The notes under the pieces were generated by a model. The model did not search any database, was not told the origin of the DNA, and saw only the letters and a program-made list of their open reading frames with translations. From Polaromonas sp. JS666 (GTDB taxonomy: Bacteria > Pseudomonadota > Gammaproteobacteria > Burkholderiales > Burkholderiaceae_C): DNA of 64,000 nucleotides. Below are positions 58,007-64,000 of the stretch, one piece after another (positions within the stretch are counted from its first letter, which is position 1; each line of letters opens with the position of its first letter). A program made the position numbers and the translations under genes. The stretch is taken from NCBI RefSeq assembly GCF_000013865.1, contig NC_007948.1, positions 2,046,001 through 2,110,000 of the forward strand. Direction: 5' to 3'.

Positions 58007-58663
58007 ATGATGGTCCGAAACAGCATTTACGGCGGCGCCTACGCCGGTCCGCAAGCCGGCGCGCAGGATGCGCAAGGCCTGGGCATGGTGCCCATGGTGA
58101 TCGAGCAGTCCGGACGGGGCGAGCGCTCGTACGATATTTACTCGCGCCTGCTCAAGGAGCGTGTCATTTTCCTGGTCGGCCCGGTCAATGACCAGACCGC
58201 CAACCTGGTGGTGGCGCAACTGCTGTTCCTGGAAAGCGAAAATCCTGACAAGGATATTTCCTTCTACATCAATTCCCCCGGGGGTTCGGTGACGGCGGGC
58301 ATGGCCATTTACGACACCATGCAGTTCATCAAACCGGATGTCTCGACGCTCTGCGTGGGCATGGCGGCCAGCATGGGCGCATTTTTGCTGTCGGCAGGTG
58401 CCAAGGGCAAGCGCTTTTCGCTGCCCAATTCGCGTGTGATGATCCACCAGCCCTCGGGCGGTGCGCAGGGCCAGGCGACCGACATTGAAATCCACGCCCG
58501 TGACATTCTGAAAACGCGCGACCAGCTCAATCGCATCCTGGCGGCCAACACCGGCCAGCCGATCGAGAAAATTGAGCGCGACACCGAGCGCGACTATTTC
58601 CTGTTTGCCGAGGACGCCAAGGAGTATGGCCTGGTTGACCAGGTGATCTCCAGGCGCCCCTGA
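58007..58663 (+). CDS. clpP: ATP-dependent Clp protease proteolytic subunit ClpP
   Basis: Serine protease core of ClpXP, 218 residues from ATG 58007; ATG 58010 is equally possible, and the open frame further upstream crosses the tig terminator. Catalytic triad visible: Ser 122 in [11 protein letters not shown], His 147 in [10 protein letters not shown], Asp 196 in [26 protein letters not shown] forms the oxyanion/handle region. GGAG lies just before the start. Confidence 0.96.
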   Translation: MMVRNSIYGGAYAGPQAGAQDAQGLGMVPMVIEQSGRGERSYDIYSRLLKERVIFLVGPVNDQTANLVVAQLLFLESENPDKDISFYINSPGGSVTAGMAIYDTMQFIKPDVSTLCVGMAASMGAFLLSAGAKGKRFSLPNSRVMIHQPSGGAQGQATDIEIHARDILKTRDQLNRILAANTGQPIEKIERDTERDYFLFAEDAKEYGLVDQVISRRP

Positions 58664-58690
58664 GTCAAAAGCTTCTGGTTGCCCTGCAAT

Positions 58691-58726
58691 AACGGCGTTT
58701 TCTGTAACTGAAACGCCGTTTTTTTA
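58691..58726 (+). terminator. Intrinsic terminator between clpP and clpX
   Basis: AACGGCGTTT and AAACGCCGTT form a 10-bp stem followed by a T run. Suggests clpP and clpX are at least partly separate transcripts. Confidence 0.88.
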
Positions 58727-58797
58727 TTGGTTATCATTAGGTAACACTTTCCTCTAACCCCCTAGCTCTTCTAGCCATCTTTAAAGGCATCCCATCA

Positions 58798-60063
58798 ATG
58801 GCCGAGAAAAAAGGCTCCTCCGGCGAAAAGACTCTGTACTGCTCCTTCTGCGGCAAGAGTCAGCACGAAGTTAAAAAACTGATCGCCGGTCCCTCGGTCT
58901 TTATCTGTGACGAGTGCATCGATCTTTGCAACGAGATCATCCGTGACGAGTTGCCCGCCGGCGAAGATGTCCGCGAAACGCGCACCGATTTGCCGACGCC
59001 GGCAGAAATCAAGGCGACACTGGACGGCTACGTGATTGGCCAGGAACCAGCCAAGCGCACGCTGGCCGTGGCTGTCTACAACCACTACAAGCGCCTGCGC
59101 CACAAGGAAAAAGCCAAAAAAGACGATGTGGAGCTGACGAAAAGCAATATTTTGCTGATCGGCCCCACGGGCTCCGGCAAGACCCTGCTGGCCCAAACGC
59201 TGGCACGCACGCTCAACGTTCCATTCGTCATGGCCGATGCCACCACGCTGACGGAAGCGGGTTATGTTGGTGAAGACGTTGAAAACATCATCCAGAAATT
59301 GCTGCAAAGCTGCAATTACGAGGTTGAGCGCGCCCAGCAGGGCATCGTCTACATCGACGAGATCGACAAGATCTCGCGCAAATCCGACAATCCTTCCATC
59401 ACCCGTGACGTATCGGGCGAGGGAGTGCAACAGGCTTTGCTCAAGCTGATTGAAGGCACCATGGCTTCGGTGCCACCGCAGGGCGGGCGCAAGCACCCCA
59501 ACCAGGATTTCCTGCAGGTCGACACGACCAATATCCTGTTTATCTGTGGGGGTGCGTTCTCCGGGCTGGAAAAAGTCATTGAGAACCGTACTGAGGCCTC
59601 GGGTATTGGCTTTGGCGCCTTGGTTAAAAGCAAAAAGACCCGTTCGCTGACGGAGTCGTTCAAGGAAGTCGAACCGGAAGACCTGATCAAGTTCGGCCTG
59701 ATTCCCGAACTGGTGGGCCGCATGCCGGTTGTTGCGACGCTGGCGGAACTCACGGAAGATGCCCTCGTGCAAATCCTGACCGAGCCGAAAAATGCCGTGG
59801 TCAAGCAGTTCAGCAAGCTGCTCTCCATGGAGGGGGTGGACCTGGAAATCCGGCCCTCCGCGCTCAAGGCCATTGCCCGCAAGGCCCTGGCCCGCAAGAC
59901 GGGAGCGCGGGGCCTGCGCTCCATCCTCGAGCAGTCACTGATTGACACCATGTTTGACTTGCCCAATGCCAGTAATGTCGACAAGGTTGTGGTGGACGAG
60001 TCGACAATCGAGGAAAACAAGGCACCGTTGCTCGTGTACCGCGAAACTGCCAAGAAAGCCTGA
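58798..60063 (+). CDS. clpX: ATP-dependent protease ATPase subunit ClpX
   Basis: Hexameric AAA+ unfoldase that feeds ClpP, 421 residues. N-terminal zinc domain with Cys 15, 18, 37 and 40. Walker [16 protein letters not shown], Walker [12 protein letters not shown], and the IGF loop for ClpP docking in [11 protein letters not shown]. Sensor-2 region [10 protein letters not shown]. Length and motifs are complete. Confidence 0.97.
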   Translation: MAEKKGSSGEKTLYCSFCGKSQHEVKKLIAGPSVFICDECIDLCNEIIRDELPAGEDVRETRTDLPTPAEIKATLDGYVIGQEPAKRTLAVAVYNHYKRLRHKEKAKKDDVELTKSNILLIGPTGSGKTLLAQTLARTLNVPFVMADATTLTEAGYVGEDVENIIQKLLQSCNYEVERAQQGIVYIDEIDKISRKSDNPSITRDVSGEGVQQALLKLIEGTMASVPPQGGRKHPNQDFLQVDTTNILFICGGAFSGLEKVIENRTEASGIGFGALVKSKKTRSLTESFKEVEPEDLIKFGLIPELVGRMPVVATLAELTEDALVQILTEPKNAVVKQFSKLLSMEGVDLEIRPSALKAIARKALARKTGARGLRSILEQSLIDTMFDLPNASNVDKVVVDESTIEENKAPLLVYRETAKKA

Positions 60064-60076
60064 TCCGGAAAGGGGC

Positions 60077-60114
60077 GGGCGCAAGGCTTGAAAAGCAATT
60101 CTTGCGCCCCACTT
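60077..60114 (+). promoter_or_regulatory. Heat-shock (sigma-32-type) promoter of lon within an inverted repeat
   Basis: CTTGAAA (60087-60093), 13 bp, CCCCACTT (60107-60114) match the sigma-32 consensus (CTTGAAA, CCCCATnT). The elements lie in a perfect inverted repeat GGGCGCAAG (60077-60085)/CTTGCGCCC (60101-60109). Confidence 0.8.
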
Positions 60115-60178
60115 CTGGGTTGACTACGCTACTCCTGGCCATGAAACTGGTCGCCACGGCTTACGTTTAAGGTTTTAT

Positions 60179-62608
60179 ATGTCCGGACAAACTTCATTGC
60201 CTTCCACCCCCATCGATTTGCCACTGCTGCCTCTGCGGGACGTGGTGGTCTTTCCCCACATGGTCATTCCGCTGTTTGTGGGGCGGCCCAAGAGCATCAA
60301 GGCGCTTGAGTCGGCCATGGAGGCCGAACGCCGCATCATGCTGGTGGCCCAAAAGGCCGCAGCCAAGGACGAGCCCTCGGTCGAGGACATGTTCGAGGTG
60401 GGCTGTGTGGCCACTATCCTGCAGTTGCTCAAGCTGCCTGACGGTACGGTCAAGGTCCTGGTGGAAGGGCAGCAGCGCGCCAGGGTCAATAAAATCGAGG
60501 ACGGCGAACAGCACTTCACCGCCAATGTCACCCCTGTTGAGCCCACCGTGGTGGTTGTGGGTGACAAGGGCAGCGAGATTGAAGCCTTGCGCCGCGCCGT
60601 GATGCAGCAGTTTGATCATTACGTCAAACTCAACAAGAAAATTCCGCCGGAAATCCTCACCTCGATTTCCAGCATCGATGACGCGGGCCGGCTGGCCGAT
60701 ACGATCGCGGCTCACCTGCCGCTCAAACTCGATGCCAAGCAGATCATTCTGGATCTCGACAACGTCAAGTTGCGGCTCGAAAATCTTTACGAGCAGCTTG
60801 AGCGCGAAGTGGACATCCTCAATGTGGACAAAAAAATCCGTGGCCGTGTCAAGCGCCAGATGGAAAAGAACCAGCGGGACTTCTACCTCAATGAGCAGGT
60901 GAAAGCCATCCAGAAGGAACTGGGTGAAGGCGAAGAAGGCGCTGACATCGAAGAGATCGAGAAGAAGATCAAGTCGGCCAAGATGCCGCAGGATGCACGC
61001 AAAAAAGCCGAAAGCGAGCTCAAGAAACTCAAGCTGATGTCACCGATGTCGGCTGAAGCGACTGTGGTGCGTACCTACATCGATGTACTGACCGGTTTGC
61101 CGTGGAGCAAAAAGACCAAGATCAAGCACGATCTGGTCAACGCCGAGAATGTGCTCAATGAAGACCACTATGGCCTTGAAAAAGTCAAGGACCGCATTGT
61201 GGAATACCTCGCGGTGCAACAGCGGGTTGACAAGCTCAAGGCCCCGATTCTTTGCCTGGTGGGCCCTCCTGGTGTGGGCAAGACTTCGTTGGGCCAGTCC
61301 ATCGCCAAAGCGACGGGGCGCAAATACGTACGCATGGCGCTGGGCGGCATGCGTGATGAGGCGGAAATTCGTGGGCACCGCCGTACCTACATTGGCGCCT
61401 TGCCCGGCAAGGTGCTGCAAAGCCTGACCAAGGCGGGTACCCGCAACCCACTGTTCCTGCTGGATGAGATCGACAAGCTGGGCACCGACTTTCGGGGGGA
61501 TCCGTCAAGCGCCTTGCTGGAAGTGCTCGATCCTGAACAGAACCACACCTTCGGCGACCATTACGTGGAGGTCGATTTCGACCTGAGCGACGTGATGTTT
61601 GTGGCAACGTCAAACTCGATGAATATTCCTCCGGCCTTGCTGGACCGCATGGAAGTGATCCGGCTTGCAGGCTACACGGAAGACGAGAAAACCAGCATTG
61701 CGATGCGCTATCTGCTGCCCAAGCAGCTGAAGAACAATGGTGTCAAGGAGGGCGAGCTGGAAGTGACGGAGCAGGCCATACGCGACATCGTGCGTTACTA
61801 CACACGGGAGGCCGGTGTGCGTTCGCTGGAGCGGGATCTCTCCAAAATCTGCCGCAAGGTGGTCAAGGGCATTCAGCTCAAGAAAATGATGGCCAAGGTC
61901 GTGGTGGAGCCCGACAACCTGAACGACTTCCTGGGCGTGCGCAAATTCGACTACGGCCGTGCCGAACAGCAGAATCAGGTTGGCCAGGTGGTCGGCCTGG
62001 CCTGGACGGAAGTCGGTGGCGATTTGTTGACGATTGAGGCGGCCATCATGCCGGGCAAAGGCGTGATCACGCGTACTGGCTTGTTGGGCGACGTGATGAA
62101 GGAATCGGTGGAGGCCGCGCGTACGGTGGTTCGCAGCCGCTCCAGAATGCTGGGCATCAAGGATGAGATGTTCGAGAAGCGCGACATCCATATTCACGTG
62201 CCGGATGGTGCGACGCCCAAGGACGGGCCGAGCGCTGGCGCTGCCATGACCACGGCCTTTGTCTCGGCCCTCACCGGCATTCCGGTGCGCGGCGATGTTG
62301 CGATGACGGGTGAGATCACTTTGCGTGGTGAAGTGACCGCCATTGGTGGCTTGAAGGAAAAATTGCTGGCTGCTTTGCGCGGTGGCATCAAGACGGTATT
62401 GATCCCGGAAGAAAATGCCAAGGACCTGCAGGAAATTCCGGACAACGTGAAGAGCGGTCTGAACATCGTGCCGGTGAAGTGGATTGATCAGGTGCTGCAG
62501 GTCGCACTGGAGCGCAATCCTGTTCCGTTGAGTGATGAAGAAGTCGCTGTTGCCGCTGCGGCCGCTGTCGCTACACCTGTCGAAGTTGCAGGCACTGTGA
62601 AGCATTGA
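60179..62608 (+). CDS. lon: ATP-dependent protease Lon
   Basis: Cytosolic AAA+ serine protease that degrades misfolded and regulatory proteins, 809 residues. N-terminal substrate-binding domain (LPLLPLRDVVVFPHMVIPLFV), central coiled coil, Walker A GPPGVGKT near residue 362, and protease domain with catalytic Ser 685 (DGPSAGAAM) and Lys 728 (GGLKEKLLAA). The C-terminus is a Val/Ala-rich tail. Preceded by a sigma-32-type promoter. Confidence 0.98.
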   Translation: MSGQTSLPSTPIDLPLLPLRDVVVFPHMVIPLFVGRPKSIKALESAMEAERRIMLVAQKAAAKDEPSVEDMFEVGCVATILQLLKLPDGTVKVLVEGQQRARVNKIEDGEQHFTANVTPVEPTVVVVGDKGSEIEALRRAVMQQFDHYVKLNKKIPPEILTSISSIDDAGRLADTIAAHLPLKLDAKQIILDLDNVKLRLENLYEQLEREVDILNVDKKIRGRVKRQMEKNQRDFYLNEQVKAIQKELGEGEEGADIEEIEKKIKSAKMPQDARKKAESELKKLKLMSPMSAEATVVRTYIDVLTGLPWSKKTKIKHDLVNAENVLNEDHYGLEKVKDRIVEYLAVQQRVDKLKAPILCLVGPPGVGKTSLGQSIAKATGRKYVRMALGGMRDEAEIRGHRRTYIGALPGKVLQSLTKAGTRNPLFLLDEIDKLGTDFRGDPSSALLEVLDPEQNHTFGDHYVEVDFDLSDVMFVATSNSMNIPPALLDRMEVIRLAGYTEDEKTSIAMRYLLPKQLKNNGVKEGELEVTEQAIRDIVRYYTREAGVRSLERDLSKICRKVVKGIQLKKMMAKVVVEPDNLNDFLGVRKFDYGRAEQQNQVGQVVGLAWTEVGGDLLTIEAAIMPGKGVITRTGLLGDVMKESVEAARTVVRSRSRMLGIKDEMFEKRDIHIHVPDGATPKDGPSAGAAMTTAFVSALTGIPVRGDVAMTGEITLRGEVTAIGGLKEKLLAALRGGIKTVLIPEENAKDLQEIPDNVKSGLNIVPVKWIDQVLQVALERNPVPLSDEEVAVAAAAAVATPVEVAGTVKH

Positions 62609-62640
62609 AGCAAAACAGAAGCAAACTTTTTTTCGATTTG

Positions 62641-62669
62641 TTGAAAAGCCTGAAAAGTTACGCTATAAT
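62641..62669 (+). promoter_or_regulatory. Sigma-70 promoter of the tRNA-Gly unit
   Basis: TTGAAA (62641-62646), 17 bp, TATAAT (62664-62669), 14 bp before the tRNA. Core identical to that of tRNA-Lys over 20 bp (62660-62679). Confidence 0.8.
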
Positions 62670-62683
62670 TTGAGGCTGTTATC

Positions 62684-62759
62684 GCGGGAGTAGCTCAGTT
62701 GGTAGAGCGCAACCTTGCCAAGGTTGAGGTCGAGAGTTCGAGACTCTTCTCCCGCTCCA
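62684..62759 (+). tRNA. tRNA-Gly (anticodon GCC)
   Basis: 76 nt with CCA. Acceptor GCGGGAG/CTCCCGC, anticodon GCC at 62717-62719 in loop TTGCCAA, T-loop AGTTCGAGACT. Confidence 0.97.
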
Positions 62760-62763
62760 ATTC

Positions 62764-62797
62764 AAAAGGGCAGCACTTTAAAATGCTGTCCTTTTTC
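62764..62797 (+). terminator. Terminator-like hairpin after tRNA-Gly
   Basis: AAAGGGCAGCA pairs with TGCTGTCCTTT (one wobble), followed by a T-rich run. It lies between tRNA-Gly and tRNA-Cys. Confidence 0.75.
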
Positions 62798-62863
62798 TTT
62801 GGGACATTCGATAGTCGGTAAAGCTTCCGGGCTTTGGCGATTGAGTGAATCAGATAGAAACAC

Positions 62864-62937
62864 GGCGCGGTAACAAAGCGGTTATGTACCGGATTGCAAA
62901 TCCGAGTAGGTCGGTTCGACTCCGGCCCGCGCCTCCA
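62864..62937 (+). tRNA. tRNA-Cys (anticodon GCA)
   Basis: 74 nt with CCA. Acceptor GGCGCGG/CCGCGCC, anticodon GCA at 62896-62898 in loop TTGCAAA, T-loop GGTTCGACTCC. Confidence 0.96.
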
Positions 62938-62953
62938 TCCAGTCATCAACATT

Positions 62954-62976
62954 GAGCCCCGTCATGGGGCTTTTTT
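62954..62976 (+). terminator. Intrinsic terminator after tRNA-Cys
   Basis: GAGCCCC-GTCAT-GGGGCTTTTTT, a compact stem with a T run. TTGACA at 62979-62984 just after it may be the -35 of the next tRNA. Confidence 0.82.
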
Positions 62977-63010
62977 GTTTGACAATACAGAACTGCGACG
63001 ATACGTTTCG

Positions 63011-63103
63011 GCCTGAGTGGTGAAATAGGTAGACACAGCGGACTTAAAATCCGCCGCTTCGCGAATAGCGGGCGTACCGGTTCGATTCCGGTCTCAGGCA
63101 CCA
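63011..63103 (+). tRNA. tRNA-Leu (anticodon TAA)
   Basis: 93-nt class II tRNA with CCA. Acceptor GCCTGAG/CTCAGGC, anticodon TAA at 63045-63047 in loop CTTAAAA, long variable arm, T-loop GGTTCGATTCC. Confidence 0.96.
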
Positions 63104-63163
63104 ACATCACGCCAACCACCGATGCGCCGGTTGCGCCCCTGAAAACTGGGTAAGATTAATTCC

Positions 63164-63799
63164 ATGGCCCGCTACAACACTCCTTTTGAAATTCACGTTC
63201 ACGGCGAAGTGCCTTTGCGCGCGAACGTCACCTTTGAGCAACTGCAGGAGGCTCTCAAGCCCCTGTGGAAGTACGCCGGCTCAAAATCCCTGGCGGCGGG
63301 CGCTGCGAGCGCCTACGAGGAGGAGCCGGGCATCCAGTTCGACGTTCAAAAGCACCTGCTCCAGATGTGCTGGACCGTGCCCGGTGATGAGGATTTTCGC
63401 CAGGCGCTCGACGAGATGTGCATGGGGCTCAATGATCTGGCCGAGACGGGCGCGCCCATTGAAGTAACCTTTTACGACTCTGACTTCGACGAGGAAGAGG
63501 GCGCGGAGGACGAAGAGGCGCGCGATGACTTTGCCATGTACTTTGTCGGCCCCACGCCAGCGGCGATCATGCAGGTGCAGCGCGATTTGCTGGTGCAGGA
63601 CATGATTGGCCTGATGGAGCGGCATTTCGACGCCTCGGAGTTGGGTGAGGTCGTGTCGGCAGTCGATAAATTATTCGAGCAGCGCTTCGATGCGCTGGTC
63701 AACTCCATGCAGCTCGGCAAGCCACCGCGCGGGCTTGGGGGGCCGCAGGGTGGGTCGGGCCACGGTGGCGGCGGGCGCAAGCCCCGGCATCTGCATTAG
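63164..63799 (+). CDS. Acidic protein of unknown function
   Basis: 211 residues. I recognise no named family. The first 170 residues look globular (IHVHGEVPLRANVTFEQLQ; PGIQFDVQKHLLQMCWTVPG), with a very acidic patch at about 105-121 (FDEEEGAEDEEARDD) and a Gly/Pro/His-rich tail ending RKPRHLH. No signal or membrane segment. Good codon use and a tRNA-flanked position support a real gene. Its stop overlaps that of the convergent TetR gene by 3 bp. Confidence 0.75.
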   Translation: MARYNTPFEIHVHGEVPLRANVTFEQLQEALKPLWKYAGSKSLAAGAASAYEEEPGIQFDVQKHLLQMCWTVPGDEDFRQALDEMCMGLNDLAETGAPIEVTFYDSDFDEEEGAEDEEARDDFAMYFVGPTPAAIMQVQRDLLVQDMIGLMERHFDASELGEVVSAVDKLFEQRFDALVNSMQLGKPPRGLGGPQGGSGHGGGGRKPRHLH

Positions 63800-64000
63800 G
63801 AAGGCGTTGGCGCAGTCTCTCCCGGGGTGCCCGGGGGCGGCCCTTCGGTGAAGCCAAGGCCTCCCAGGTAGACGTTCATCACGCCTTGACCCACCTCGAG
63901 AAGGTCAAACGCTTGCGGATCCAATAGCCAGTTTTGTATCAGGCCGTCTATCAGGGCGTGGAATCCCTGTGCAGCCACTGAGGCAGGCACCGCCAGTTTC
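63796..64000 (-). CDS. TetR-family regulator, C-terminal end (cut by window)
   Basis: Only the last ~68 codons are inside the window. The segment FHALIDGLIQNWLLDPQAFDL matches the end of AcrR/TtgR-type ligand-binding domains (a GLxxNWLxxPxxFDL pattern). The DNA-binding domain lies beyond 64000. AcrR-type proteins often repress RND pumps; one is encoded at 51.8-56.3 kb, but linkage is only a guess. Confidence 0.75.
   Translation of the reverse strand, partial: KLAVPASVAAQGFHALIDGLIQNWLLDPQAFDLLEVGQGVMNVYLGGLGFTEGPPPGTPGETAPTPS

Noticed and set aside
62695..62952. Minus-strand 85-codon frame with RRGPESNRPTRICNP
   Set aside because: Antisense translation of tRNA-Cys and tRNA-Gly, not a protein gene.
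62979..63007. TTGACA with TACGTT as a tRNA-Leu(UAA) promoter
   Set aside because: With this -10 the start site would fall inside the tRNA; only the -35 element looks real.

Overview
The window is a chromosomal segment of a GC-rich betaproteobacterium, most likely a member of the Comamonadaceae (Polaromonas/Rhodoferax-like). This is inferred from the gene set and protein style: tolB-pal-cpoB, dapC-dapD-pilU-dapE-prmB, TctC/Bug binding proteins, a tctDE two-component pair, hpnCDE, and tig-clpP-clpX-lon followed by tRNAs. No transposase, integrase, phage gene or CRISPR array was seen.

Layout. 1-5.5 kb: an AT-richer lipopolysaccharide patch (msbA, an O-antigen-ligase-like protein, a GT9 and a GT2 glycosyltransferase), then about 600 bp with no recognisable gene. 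5.6-8.2 kb: tolB-pal-cpoB without tolQRA. 8.3-12.2 kb: a YeeE/YedE transporter, tcdA next to tRNA-Lys(UUU), and small uncharacterised genes. 12.3-20 kb (minus strand): dapC, dapD, pilU, dapE, prmB and an ABC-F ATPase. 20-30.6 kb: an accessory amino-acid region with a LysR regulator, D-amino-acid dehydrogenase, binding protein, Asp/Glu-type racemase, then an RpiR regulator, class III aminotransferase and TAXI-TRAP transporter. 30.7-37.8 kb: an Hsp15-like gene and a complete tripartite tricarboxylate transporter (TctD/TctE, TctC, TctB, TctA and a second Bug protein). 37.9-40.4 kb: hemH, a HAD hydrolase and a GST. 40.5-43.7 kb (minus): squalene synthesis hpnCDE directly behind a LysR gene. 44.7-51.3 kb: a polyamine-type ABC importer with an ornithine-cyclodeaminase-family enzyme, an agmatinase-family ureohydrolase and RidA. 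51.8-56.3 kb: an RND efflux pair. 56.4-64 kb: tRNA-Leu(UAG), tig, clpP, clpX, lon, tRNA-Gly/Cys/Leu, an unknown acidic protein and the end of a TetR gene.

The two least ordinary parts are the amino-acid modules. In the 20-30 kb block, racemase, DadA and aminotransferase offer three ways to remove an amino group from imported amino compounds; an 11-bp perfect inverted repeat brackets the rpiR promoter. In the 44-51 kb block, import, urea release, cyclodeamination and imine clean-up form a plausible guanidino-compound pathway, and a 51-bp hexamer/heptamer repeat sits in front of ridA. At finer scale there are a hairpin-rich repeat read in frame into the TctE sensor kinase, a short GCTAT...GTAGC-like element inside several genes, a shared 20-bp core promoter for two tRNA units, and a sigma-32-type lon promoter inside an inverted repeat.
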